In this document: positions 1-7,891 of the stretch, one piece after another | How the letters are laid out: every line of letters starts with the position of its first letter | Position numbering within the stretch: the stretch's first letter is position 1 | From: Candidatus Moranbacteria bacterium RIFCSPHIGHO2_01_FULL_55_24 | GTDB taxonomy: Bacteria > Patescibacteria > Paceibacteria > Moranbacterales > UBA1568 | Direction of reading: 5' to 3' | DNA: 64,000 nt | Assembly (NCBI GenBank): GCA_001786575.1 | Contig: MFRW01000003.1 | Location: 1 to 64,000, forward strand | Translations under genes and position numbers: made by a program | Notes under the pieces: generated by a model | The model's database searches: none | Told to the model about the DNA's origin: nothing | What the model saw: the letters and a program-made list of their open reading frames with translations, nothing else

Positions 1-55
1 TGGAGGAGGAAAGAGGCTGGCGGGAACAAGAAAAAAGAAAAAGTTGCAGAAAAAA

Positions 56-523
56 TTATTTCTTCAGAGACTTCACATCCGCGAGCACTTCATCGGCGTG
101 CTCGTCCGGCAACACATCGACATACACTTTCGCGATCTTGCCCTTGGGATCGATGAGGTAGGAGACCCGATTCGTACCCATGTATTCGCGACCCATGAAT
201 TTCTTCTTCCCCCACACCCCGTAGAGATTGACGACTTCTTTCCCTTCATCGGCAAGGAGCGTGAATGGCAGGCTGTACTTCTCGGCGAACTTCGCATGCT
301 TCTTCGCGCTATCGACACTCACACCGAGGATGCTAATACCCGCTCGTTTGAACTTGGCGAAGCCATCGCGGAACGCGCAGGCCTCTTTGGTACATCCTGG
401 CGTATCGTCTTTCGGGTAGAAATAGAGGATCACATACTTGCCCCGATACTCTTTCAGGGTATGTTCTTTCCCGTCTTGGTCCGGGAGAGTGAAGTTCGGC
501 GCGACTGTTTTCGCTTTGAGCAT
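56..523 (-). CDS. bcp: Thioredoxin-dependent thiol peroxidase (BCP/PrxQ type)
   Basis: A 155-residue peroxiredoxin that reduces hydrogen peroxide and organic peroxides in the cytoplasm using thioredoxin. The active-site stretch PGCTKEAC gives the peroxidatic Cys44 and a resolving Cys49 five residues later, which is the PrxQ arrangement. The preceding FYPKDDTPG is the usual lead-in strand. Length matches the family. It lies 10 bases downstream of rarA on the same strand, so the two are probably co-transcribed. The 55 bases to the window edge show no gene. Confidence 0.95.
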   Translation of the reverse strand: MLKAKTVAPNFTLPDQDGKEHTLKEYRGKYVILYFYPKDDTPGCTKEACAFRDGFAKFKRAGISILGVSVDSAKKHAKFAEKYSLPFTLLADEGKEVVNLYGVWGKKKFMGREYMGTNRVSYLIDPKGKIAKVYVDVLPDEHADEVLADVKSLKK

Positions 524-533
524 AAGGTTGCGG

Positions 534-1778
534 TTATTGATGAGTTTCGAGATTGATATATTTCCGGCCCTTCAATTTTTCCGGGAAGTATTCTTGGGCC
601 GCTTCTTCTTCTGATTCATAGTCCGGCGTGTACTTGTAGTCCTTGCCGTAGCCGATCTCTTTCATGAGCTTCGTCGGAGCATTCCGTATATGGAGCGGTA
701 CAGGCTCGTTCGGGTATTTCCGCACATCTTCCTTGGCTTGATTATATCCTACATAGAGTGCATTGCTTTTCTTGGAACTCGCAAGGTACACCACCGCCTG
801 GGCCAGGTGTACTTCGCACTCCGGCATCCCGAGGAACTGACAGGCCTGGAACGCCGCGACCGCCTGCGGCAGCGCGAAGGAATTGGCGAGGCCCACGTCT
901 TCCGACGCGAAACGCACCAGCCGGCGCGCGACGTAGAGAGGATCTTCGCCGCCCTCGAGCATGCGGGCGAGCCAGTAGAGCGCCGCGTTGGCATCTCCCC
1001 CGCGCATGGATTTGTGGAGAGCGGAAATGATATTGTAGTGCTCTTCGCCGCCCTTGTCGTAGAGGATATGCGAGCGTTTCACGACCTGTTCCACCAGCTT
1101 GGGATCGATGTGTCCTTCTTTCCCGGCATGGAGTGCGCAGGCCTCCAGAGTGCCGAGTGCCTGGCGCGCATCGCCGCCGGAAACGGAAGCGATGAATTCA
1201 AGCGCTTCCTTGCTGGCCGCAACTTTTTTTCCGAAATATTTCTCCGCTTCCGCAAGCGCCCGCTCCATGAGTCGGACCAGGGCCTCGCTCCCGTGCTTGT
1301 CGAGAACCAGAACCCGCGTGCGGGACAAGAGAGCGCCATTCACTTCGAAACTCGGATTCTCGGTCGTCGCGCCGATGAGCGTGAGCGTCCCGCGCTCGAC
1401 ATGCGGCAGGAGCGCATCCTGCTGGGCCTTGTTCCAGCGATGGATCTCGTCGATGAACAGGATGGTACGTTTGCCGATCTTCCGGTTCTCTTCCGCAGTC
1501 TCGATGATGCGCCGCAATTCCTTGACGCCGCTTCCGACCGCGGAGAGCTGGAAAAAGTCCGCGGCAGTCCGTTCCGCGATCAGGAGCGCCAGCGTGGTCT
1601 TGCCGCTCCCGGGCGGGCCCCAGAAAATGAGCGACGGCACCTGATCGGCAGCAAGCGCTTCCCGCAGGAACGACCCTTCACCGAAGATTTTCTCCTGGCC
1701 CAAAAATTCCTCTAGGGCTTTGGGCCGCAGACGCTCGGCGAGCGGGACAGTAGTTGATGATGTATTCTTGTTCTTCAT
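534..1778 (-). CDS. rarA: Replication-associated recombination protein A (RarA/MgsA), AAA+ ATPase
   Basis: A 414-residue clamp-loader-like AAA+ ATPase that acts at stalled replication forks. Walker A is GPPGSGKT at residues 54-61. Walker B with its acidic pair is ILFIDEIH around 106-113, and the sensor stretch GATTENPSF follows. The C-terminal half carries the MgsA-type tetramerisation region (GGEDPLYVARRLVRFASED). Full length for the family. The exonuclease III gene lies 33 bases upstream on the same strand and bcp follows at 10 bases, giving an xth-rarA-bcp unit with a repair and oxidative-stress theme. Confidence 0.95.
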   Translation of the reverse strand: MKNKNTSSTTVPLAERLRPKALEEFLGQEKIFGEGSFLREALAADQVPSLIFWGPPGSGKTTLALLIAERTAADFFQLSAVGSGVKELRRIIETAEENRKIGKRTILFIDEIHRWNKAQQDALLPHVERGTLTLIGATTENPSFEVNGALLSRTRVLVLDKHGSEALVRLMERALAEAEKYFGKKVAASKEALEFIASVSGGDARQALGTLEACALHAGKEGHIDPKLVEQVVKRSHILYDKGGEEHYNIISALHKSMRGGDANAALYWLARMLEGGEDPLYVARRLVRFASEDVGLANSFALPQAVAAFQACQFLGMPECEVHLAQAVVYLASSKKSNALYVGYNQAKEDVRKYPNEPVPLHIRNAPTKLMKEIGYGKDYKYTPDYESEEEAAQEYFPEKLKGRKYINLETHQ

Positions 1779-1811
1779 ATATCGCCGAGAGAAATGTGCA
1801 AAAATGCGCGC

Positions 1812-2621
1812 CTACTCGAGTACGATGCCCACCGGACAATGATCGGATCCCAATACTTCCGGCAGGATGAAAGCCTCTTTCACGCGCGGCCGCAGGAACT
1901 CGCTCACCAGGACGTAGTCGATGCGCCAGCCGATATTCCGCTCCCGGGCATTGGCCCAATGCGACCACCAAGAGTAGTAGCCGTTCCCCTTCTTGAACAT
2001 GCGGAACGTATCCACGAACCCGGCATCGATGAAATTCTGAAATCCTTCCCGCTCTTCTTCCGTAAATCCTTTCCTGCCTTCATTCGGTTTGGGATGAGCC
2101 AGGTCGTCCGGCGTATGCGCGACATTTAGGTCGCCGCAGAAGATGACCGGTTTTTTCTTTTCCAGTTCTTGGCAGTAGGCGAGAAACGCCGGGTCCCAAT
2201 GCTTGTGCCGCAGAGGGATGCGCGACAGATCATCCTTGGCATTCGGCGTATAGACGGTCACTAGGAAGAACTCTTCGTACTCGGCAGCAATCACCCGTCC
2301 CTCTTTCCCCGGGTCGCCATAGCCGTCTTCTTTTAAGCCGAATTTCTGCATGATGTTTTCCGGGAGCCCGTTCATGACGGCAAGCGGCTGGGTCTTTGTC
2401 ATGATCGCTGTTCCCGAATAGCCTTTGCGCTCGGCGGAATTCCAGTACTCCTCGTATTGGGGCAGATCGATTTCCGCCTGGCCGCGCATAGCCTTGGTCT
2501 CCTGGAGGCAGAGGATGTCCGGCTGATGCTTGGCGATGAATGGCAAGAAAAGCTCTTTCCGGTGCACGGCCCGGATGCCGTTCACGTTCCAGGAGATGAT
2601 TTTGAGAGGATGTTTGGCCAT
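1812..2621 (-). CDS. xth: Exodeoxyribonuclease III (AP endonuclease)
   Basis: A 269-residue Mg-dependent EEP-fold nuclease for abasic-site repair and 3' end trimming. Family marks in order are ISWNVNGIRAV near the start (metal-binding Asn), LCLQETK with the catalytic Glu, the GDLNVAHTPDD stretch, and GSDHCPV near the C-terminus with the catalytic Asp-His. Full length. No clear Shine-Dalgarno site is visible before the ATG. It heads the xth-rarA-bcp run. Confidence 0.95.
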   Translation of the reverse strand: MAKHPLKIISWNVNGIRAVHRKELFLPFIAKHQPDILCLQETKAMRGQAEIDLPQYEEYWNSAERKGYSGTAIMTKTQPLAVMNGLPENIMQKFGLKEDGYGDPGKEGRVIAAEYEEFFLVTVYTPNAKDDLSRIPLRHKHWDPAFLAYCQELEKKKPVIFCGDLNVAHTPDDLAHPKPNEGRKGFTEEEREGFQNFIDAGFVDTFRMFKKGNGYYSWWSHWANARERNIGWRIDYVLVSEFLRPRVKEAFILPEVLGSDHCPVGIVLE

Positions 2622-2683
2622 AAAGCGATGTCTTTAGTCGGTTCCCTTATGGTAGCACCCGGGATATTCCGGGACAAGAAAAA

Positions 2684-2714
2684 GCCGTTCCGGGAACCCC
2701 GAAACGGCTTAAAA
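2684..2714 (-). terminator. Rho-independent terminator after the 144-residue membrane protein gene
   Basis: Read on the minus strand, arms AAGCCGTT and AACGGCTT pair around a GC-rich centre and are followed by TTTTTC. It lies just downstream of the stop codon at 2745 and separates that gene from xth. Confidence 0.8.
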
Positions 2715-2744
2715 AACAGACATACTTGCCTCTCCGAGAGCTTA

Positions 2745-3179
2745 TCAGAGGCTTCGCCGCGTCATAGCAAAGGCGACGAGCAGACTTGTCGAACAGACAA
2801 AGACACCGAACGACTTGATAACCGGCCAGGTGCTTCCATTCAGAAGAATCGTCTCCAAGACATTCATGCCGGTAAGCACGGTCAGGAAGGCCGCCCAAAT
2901 GATTGCAGGACTCCTGATACGGAACCATACTTCCGCCCATGACAGATGGTCATACCGCATCTTGATGACGGCATAGAAAACCAGAGTCGCGGCGAATACG
3001 TACAGACCTGACCAGAGCAGCGGAGATATGTCGCCCTGCCCCTCGAAAATCAGGTAGAGATTCTTCAGCAGGTAGAAAAGCGCGAAAGCGCAGAGGAAAA
3101 AGCTTCCCAAAGCAAGAAGTCTCCCCAAAGAACGACGGGAAAGCCAGCTTGCCTGCGTCGTTTCATACCAATCACTCAT
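2745..3179 (-). CDS. Small integral membrane protein of unknown function
   Basis: A 144-residue protein that I do not recognise. It has four hydrophobic segments, starting around residues 21-40, 57-75, 91-108 and 122-138, and short charged ends. The ATG is preceded by AAAGGA with 8 bases of spacing, a convincing ribosome-binding site. The next gene upstream (3217-3840) ends 37 bases away on the same strand, so the two may be co-transcribed. A terminator follows directly. Likely in the inner membrane; no catalytic motif is visible. Confidence 0.7.
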   Translation of the reverse strand: MSDWYETTQASWLSRRSLGRLLALGSFFLCAFALFYLLKNLYLIFEGQGDISPLLWSGLYVFAATLVFYAVIKMRYDHLSWAEVWFRIRSPAIIWAAFLTVLTGMNVLETILLNGSTWPVIKSFGVFVCSTSLLVAFAMTRRSL

Positions 3180-3216
3180 CAGTCTTATCCTTTCATCGCT
3201 CGGTTTCCGAAAACGC

Positions 3217-3840
3217 CTATTCCGTTTTTCTCTTGCTTCTCCCGTTATAGCCAGGCTCGCCAGGAGCGCGCCGAGCAGGTATCGAGATCATCTCCGTTCG
3301 CTCGGGCAATGGAGACAGTCCATGACGCCGGCACGTATGCATGTGCCGACGCATTTCTTCGGGCGCGAGAAAAACGCCCGCTGTAGTCTCATGAAGTTCC
3401 GTCTCGAAAGGCACTTTGACCGGACGGAAAATCCATGCGCCCTCGAAACGATGAAATGAGAGCAGTCCAGTCGGCCGATTGCAGCTGTCTCGCGACTCTT
3501 CATGCGCGAACACGAGACAGGAGATTTCCGGATCGATGAGTTGTCCCTGAAGGATAGTCCAGAGGATATCCGGAATAGCCCCGATGGGTACACTACGATA
3601 ATTCCTTCTCCCTGCCTCGCCCAGCATGTACTCGTAGGTACGTGTGTTCCCAGGAAGCTCTTTAGTCCCGAGAAACACGAAACGGTGTTCCTCGACTCTC
3701 CCTCTTCTAGCTCTGGCAAGTATTTCTTTGGCACGCCGATCCAGAAGACAGCCCTGGGTACGGATATTCACCAGAAGCTCCCGCCGGCTCTGTGCGCCGA
3801 CAGGAGCAGTAAACACCGGGACGTGATGCATCATGGTCAT
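3217..3840 (-). CDS. Orphan protein, remotely similar in pattern to the product at 40308-40856
   Basis: 207 residues, unrecognised. I place the start at the ATG at 3840, because GGGAGGAAGGA lies 5 bases upstream; the longer reading begins with a TTG inside that ribosome-binding region. The C-terminal half has alternating hydrophobic strands (ISCLVFA, TGLLSFHRF, GAWIFRPVKV) suggesting an alpha/beta domain. The order D...(I/L)...A...P(T/V)G(L/F)L.F....W(I/L)(F/Y)(R/V)..KV also occurs in the orphan at 40308-40856, so they may be distant paralogues. No transmembrane segment or metal site is visible. Confidence 0.6.
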   Translation of the reverse strand: MTMMHHVPVFTAPVGAQSRRELLVNIRTQGCLLDRRAKEILARARRGRVEEHRFVFLGTKELPGNTRTYEYMLGEAGRRNYRSVPIGAIPDILWTILQGQLIDPEISCLVFAHEESRDSCNRPTGLLSFHRFEGAWIFRPVKVPFETELHETTAGVFLAPEEMRRHMHTCRRHGLSPLPERTEMISIPARRAPGEPGYNGRSKRKTE

Positions 3841-3998
3841 GATATCCTTCCTCCCTATCAAGAGAATTGAGAGATAAGAGACGAATTCTGTTGTTAAAGG
3901 ACGTTTTCTTTCTACTGCCCCTGCAGTTCCTTGTCAAGTTTTTCCCGGGTGAGGGAGTCCTCCCAGAAGCACACGGCGGCCAGCTCATGGAAGCGGCG

Positions 3999-5063
3999 CT
4001 ATGCCGACGTTTTCTCCACGATCAGCTGGCCGCAGGCGGCAGCGATGTCGTCGCCCATGGTACGGCGGCGAGTCACCTGTACTCCGGCCTCGCGCAGCTT
4101 CGCTTCGAAGCGGTCGAAATCCCCCGGCAAGCTGTCCCGGTACACTTCCCCCGTGAAGTTATAAGGAATGAGATTGATGCGCACCTTGCCGACCCGGCGC
4201 GCGAAACGGATCAAGGCTTCGGCATGCCGGACGCTGTCGTTTACCTTGGAAAGCATGACATACTCGAAGGTCAGATGCCGCCGGCGGCTCTGGAATTTCT
4301 CGAAATATTTTCCGGTCCACTCGAGAAGCTTCTCCAGGAAAGCGTCGTAAGAGCTCGGCATGATCGCTCTCCTGGTAGCGCCGTCCGCGCTGTGAAGCGA
4401 AACCGCCAAACGGACCGGCGGCCATTCCGGGTCATCCAGAAGTCTCTCGAGCATCGGAAGCAATCCGACCGTCGAAACGGTGATGCGCGTCGGTCCGATC
4501 TCGGTATAGGTGAGCAAGGTATTGAGTGCCGTACGCACCTCCGCATAGTTCGCAAGCGGCTCCCCCATGCCCATGAAGACGATATTCGAAATATACTGCG
4601 GGATCTCCGGCCGCGCATGGAGGTATCCGAGCCAGAAGCGGTATTGGTCGATGATCTCATCGGCCGAGAGGTTCCTTGTGAATCCCATCTTGCCGGTCGC
4701 ACAGAAGGTGCAGGCCATCGCGCAGCCTACCTGTGAAGAAACGCACACGGTCCAGTGTCCGCGAGCATTCTGCATAAGCACCGTTTCGATCCGCTCTCCT
4801 CCGGACAAGCGGAGGATCGCTTTGTGCGTATCGCCCTTCTTGCCTTGGAACACCTGGGCCGGCTCAAGCGAAAGCCAGCGCATGTTTTCCTGAAGCGTTT
4901 CCCGCATCGCCTTGGGAAGACCGGGAACCTCTTCAAATCCGGAGAGGTACGGCAGAAAAAGCGCGCTTGCGAATTGCCGAGCGCGGTATTCCGGAACATC
5001 TTTGAAGAGTGAGGCGAAAAGCGCCGTACGGGAAAGCTGGTTCATAGCACTGTATTCTGCCAT
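3999..5063 (-). CDS. rlmN: Dual-specificity RNA methyltransferase RlmN (23S rRNA A2503 / tRNA A37)
   Basis: A 354-residue radical-SAM enzyme that puts a methyl group on C2 of adenosine in 23S rRNA and some tRNAs. The 4Fe-4S ligands are the CxxxCxxC cysteines 114, 118 and 121 (GCAMACTFC). Cys107 and the C-terminal Cys344 (AAACGQL) match the two further conserved cysteines, one carrying the transferred methyl group and the other resolving the adduct. GMGEPLANY is the SAM-binding GGE-type motif. GAAGGA lies a few bases before the ATG. It stands alone, downstream of the pilus operon on the same strand with only 27 bases between. Confidence 0.95.
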   Translation of the reverse strand: MAEYSAMNQLSRTALFASLFKDVPEYRARQFASALFLPYLSGFEEVPGLPKAMRETLQENMRWLSLEPAQVFQGKKGDTHKAILRLSGGERIETVLMQNARGHWTVCVSSQVGCAMACTFCATGKMGFTRNLSADEIIDQYRFWLGYLHARPEIPQYISNIVFMGMGEPLANYAEVRTALNTLLTYTEIGPTRITVSTVGLLPMLERLLDDPEWPPVRLAVSLHSADGATRRAIMPSSYDAFLEKLLEWTGKYFEKFQSRRRHLTFEYVMLSKVNDSVRHAEALIRFARRVGKVRINLIPYNFTGEVYRDSLPGDFDRFEAKLREAGVQVTRRRTMGDDIAAACGQLIVEKTSA

Positions 5064-5090
5064 GACTGCATCCTTCTGTCAATGCGTCCG

Positions 5091-5420
5091 CTAGAGGTTT
5101 TTGCCCGAAAAAAGATCCCGGGAAAGTTCCGGCACAGCTTTATGATCTTCTTCGCGCTGCTTAAGATTCTCTATCAGAGCTTTGAATTTGGTTTCCTTGA
5201 AGCTCGTTTCCTTGTAGTAAGTTTCCAGATATTCCTTCTTCTGCTGTTCGGTCCAGGTGTAGCGGTACAAACTGTAATACCAGGCATACCCCCCGATCCC
5301 GAGCACGACCAGGAACAGGATGAAGAATCCGAGCTTGTAGTGCTTATACCACGCAAAAATGAGTTTCCGGGAAGAAAACTTTTCTAAGAGCGAGATTTTG
5401 AGCCATGCTGGGATCTGCAT
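5091..5420 (-). CDS. Single-span membrane protein, last gene of the pilus operon
   Basis: 109 residues, no recognised family. A basic N-terminus of about 28 residues is followed by one transmembrane helix (roughly 31-50), then a charged, probably helical C-terminal tail. It begins 8 bases after the pilO-like stop and is thus the distal gene of the pilus operon, in the slot where other systems carry PilP. It is too short and lacks the PilP lipobox, so I do not call it PilP. A role in the inner-membrane pilus platform is inferred from position only. Confidence 0.6.
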   Translation of the reverse strand: MQIPAWLKISLLEKFSSRKLIFAWYKHYKLGFFILFLVVLGIGGYAWYYSLYRYTWTEQQKKEYLETYYKETSFKETKFKALIENLKQREEDHKAVPELSRDLFSGKNL

Positions 5421-5428
5421 ACGCGGGC

Positions 5429-6193
5429 TTATTGCTTATCCGGCTTATCGACATAGACGATCGTATCGAAGGTCGCTTCCAATCCTCCGCGGGAAACCCG
5501 CGGCGCGGGCTGCTCCTCCGTTCCGGTCGGCTCTGCCACTTCCGTCGCCGCTACATTTCCGGGTACCAGAAGGAATGGGTTCGGTTTGCCGCTTCCTTCG
5601 GAAGCCCTCTCGATCTCGTCGTCAGTGCGTGTCCGCATCTCTACTCCGATGACATCAAGCGCCGTCGGCAGAGTCTCCATGCCCGACAGGAATGCGATGA
5701 TGTTCTGATACTCTCCCCGCAGGGTGATCTTGAGACGCAGATAGTCCGGATATGGGAGGGTTTCGGCGATTCCTTTGACTTCTTTCTTCTCCGCTTTGGC
5801 AGCGTCTTCTCCCGGTGCCGCTGTTTTTACTGCCGCTTTCTTCGGAGCAGTTACCGGGGACGCTTCTTCGGACTTGATGCTTATCTCGGTACCCGTTTTC
5901 TCCGCGAGCGCTTCAAGCGTCCGGACGAAGTCGATCACCCGGGTCTCGGTCAGGAGGATATCCAGGCGTCCTTCATCAACAGCGATCATATCGTAGCTCT
6001 TGTGAAGCTCGGGGAGACGGCCGATCTGACGGTTCCGGTTCTCGCGGGAAGCATAGAACATCTGGATCTCATCCCGCAGCTCTCCGATGTGCGCGTAGAA
6101 CGGTACGATACCGAACCAGGCGATCAATCCCATGGAGAGGAAGAGCACCAGCGTGATGATCAGCTTGATATATTTTTTGAGGAAGCGCTGCAT
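5429..6193 (-). CDS. PilO-like type IV pilus inner-membrane protein
   Basis: 254 residues from the ATG at 6193; a TTG three codons upstream is an alternative. A short N-terminal tail and one transmembrane helix (about residues 10-32) lead into a coiled-coil stretch (RDEIQMFYASRENRNRQIGRLPEL) and a C-terminal ferredoxin-like alpha/beta region, the PilO layout. An Ala/Lys/Glu-rich insert sits around residues 120-145. In characterised pili PilO pairs with PilN to form the periplasmic alignment ring. Here it follows the PilN-like gene by 13 bases and has almost the same N-terminal topology. Confidence 0.8.
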   Translation of the reverse strand: MQRFLKKYIKLIITLVLFLSMGLIAWFGIVPFYAHIGELRDEIQMFYASRENRNRQIGRLPELHKSYDMIAVDEGRLDILLTETRVIDFVRTLEALAEKTGTEISIKSEEASPVTAPKKAAVKTAAPGEDAAKAEKKEVKGIAETLPYPDYLRLKITLRGEYQNIIAFLSGMETLPTALDVIGVEMRTRTDDEIERASEGSGKPNPFLLVPGNVAATEVAEPTGTEEQPAPRVSRGGLEATFDTIVYVDKPDKQ

Positions 6194-6206
6194 AGTGTAC
6201 AAGAGG

Positions 6207-6773
6207 TTACAAGCTGTTTTGGCGGAGGCATTCCGGCTTGATATCGAAATCTATCTGGAAATCTATATTCTTCTGTGAAAAGAGGTTCGAGAGCGGGACA
6301 TTGGCGCGACTGATGCAGGAAGAAGCCTTCAAGCGCTCATCGAAGAGCAAGAGGTCCTCCCGGACGGCCGCGGTCCCCGCGAGCGTCACCGTATAATCCT
6401 TGGTAGAGAGCTGGCGCAGCACGATGCCTGCCGGCTGTTCGCGGTCGAGCAAGCGGAACACTTGGGAGAAGTACAGGTGCGTCGCATCGAACTTCCCGAC
6501 CACATCGATAGCTTCATTCGTCCCGCGGAACTTCTGCTCGAACTGCCGCAGCATATTTTCCTCGTACAGCGAGGTGCCGGTCTGTTTCGCCTCGATCGAG
6601 TGGATGCTCTTCAGCTGGAAATCCAGGATCAGGTAGATCCCGATGAGGATGGTCAGAAAGAAGATTTCCAAGAGAAAAAGGAGAAAGAGCTGCCACAGGA
6701 GAAAACGCCCATGCAGATTGCGCTGGTTCTCTTCTTTCTTCCCTTCCGGGAGCAGGTTAAGCAAAGTCTTCAT
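6207..6773 (-). CDS. PilN-like type IV pilus assembly protein
   Basis: 188 residues. The N-terminus MKTLLNLLPEGKKEE is typical of PilN, whose conserved N-terminal NLLP-type peptide docks into the cytoplasmic PilM. A transmembrane helix follows (about 28-52), then a short coiled coil and an alpha/beta domain containing the line GIVLRQLSTKDYTVTLAGTA. Its first 17 bases overlap the end of pilM in another frame, a sign of coupled translation. Confidence 0.85.
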   Translation of the reverse strand: MKTLLNLLPEGKKEENQRNLHGRFLLWQLFLLFLLEIFFLTILIGIYLILDFQLKSIHSIEAKQTGTSLYEENMLRQFEQKFRGTNEAIDVVGKFDATHLYFSQVFRLLDREQPAGIVLRQLSTKDYTVTLAGTAAVREDLLLFDERLKASSCISRANVPLSNLFSQKNIDFQIDFDIKPECLRQNSL

Positions 6774-7851
6774 ATTCGTCTAATCCTCGTAAAGCTAGAC
6801 CGATCGCCGTAGAATACTGCACCGAGCGGTTCCGCTCAATGAGCGGGATCCTCTTGCCGAGACGCACATTCACCCATGGGTTCCCCGACTCGACCGGCCG
6901 CCCTAACCGGCGTGACATGTACGGAAGCAAGCCCTGCATGTTGGAGCCGCCGCCGCAGAAGACGATCGAATCGATCTTGTCGGAGTAATGCAGATTGGTC
7001 AGGTAGAAGTCGATCGACTTCTCGATCTCTACCGCCATGTTCTCAAGCACCGGCTGCGCTGCAGTAAGCACCGGGCTCTTGAGCGCGAGCGAACCCAAAC
7101 CGTGCTTGATCTTCAGCGTTTCAGCCTCATCGAAAGACATGTGGAGCGCCTTGGCGATGGCATCGGTGATCATCTGGGAAGAAAGCGGCACACTCGAAGT
7201 GAAACACGGCGTACTGCCGATCGAGATGAGGAAACTCGTGCGCCGGTCGCCGATATCGACGATGAGCGTCGTCGTCTTCTCGTTCTCTTCCGGAAGCAGG
7301 CTGCGGGCCTGGGCGATCGACTCCGTTTCCAAGCCGAGCGGCTCGAGCCCGGCCCCCTCGAGCACCGCCTGGAACTGGTCCACATTGGTCCGTGAGACCG
7401 CGACCACGAGGACGCTCATCTTGCCCTTTTCTTGGGAAAGATTGAGATCGAGAATCTGCCAATCGTAATACACCTGGTCGAGCATCAGCGGGATATTCGC
7501 CTCGATTTCCCATTTGATCGCTTCCTTGGTCTCCTCTTCCCCCATTTCCGGAAGGGTGAGGATACGCAAAAAAGCCTTCGTTTCAGGAAGAGAGCAGATT
7601 ACCTTGCGCGTCTTGATCCGGCGCGGGCCGGCTTTGGCCAAGAGGTTCTTGATGGCCGACTCGACCATCTCCGCATTCATGATCTCGCCGTCGATGATGC
7701 AGCCCGGCGGAAGCGGGACCGAACCGAAGCTCGCGATCGAATCGGTCTTCCCTTCACGATCAAGCCAGACAGCCTTGATAGAAAGGTCGGAAAGATCCAA
7801 GCCGAAAGAGCTCGGAAAGAGATCGTATATCTTTTTCTGAAGGATTCCCAT
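6757..7851 (-). CDS. pilM: Type IV pilus assembly protein PilM (actin-like ATPase)
   Basis: 364 residues, the cytoplasmic actin-fold partner of PilN. It shows FGLDLSDLSIKAVWL (phosphate-1 region), VDIGDRRTSFLI (phosphate-2 region) and FCGGGSNMQGLLPYMSRRLG (adenosine region), in the order expected for PilM/FtsA-type proteins. Full length. No Shine-Dalgarno sequence is visible before the ATG. It is the fifth gene of the operon, 40 bases after the PilX-like gene, and overlaps pilN. Confidence 0.92.
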   Translation of the reverse strand: MGILQKKIYDLFPSSFGLDLSDLSIKAVWLDREGKTDSIASFGSVPLPPGCIIDGEIMNAEMVESAIKNLLAKAGPRRIKTRKVICSLPETKAFLRILTLPEMGEEETKEAIKWEIEANIPLMLDQVYYDWQILDLNLSQEKGKMSVLVVAVSRTNVDQFQAVLEGAGLEPLGLETESIAQARSLLPEENEKTTTLIVDIGDRRTSFLISIGSTPCFTSSVPLSSQMITDAIAKALHMSFDEAETLKIKHGLGSLALKSPVLTAAQPVLENMAVEIEKSIDFYLTNLHYSDKIDSIVFCGGGSNMQGLLPYMSRRLGRPVESGNPWVNVRLGKRIPLIERNRSVQYSTAIGLALRGLDEYEDFA

Positions 7852-7891
7852 TTTGTCTTTGTTTCTCTCGTTTTATGATAGCACAAACTTT

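Noticed and set aside
44..556. Plus-strand reading frame opposite the peroxiredoxin
   Set aside because: Antisense shadow of a conserved gene.
690..1715. Long plus-strand reading frame opposite rarA
   Set aside because: It is the mirror of a well-conserved AAA+ gene; its translation shows no domain and the coding signal lies on the other strand.
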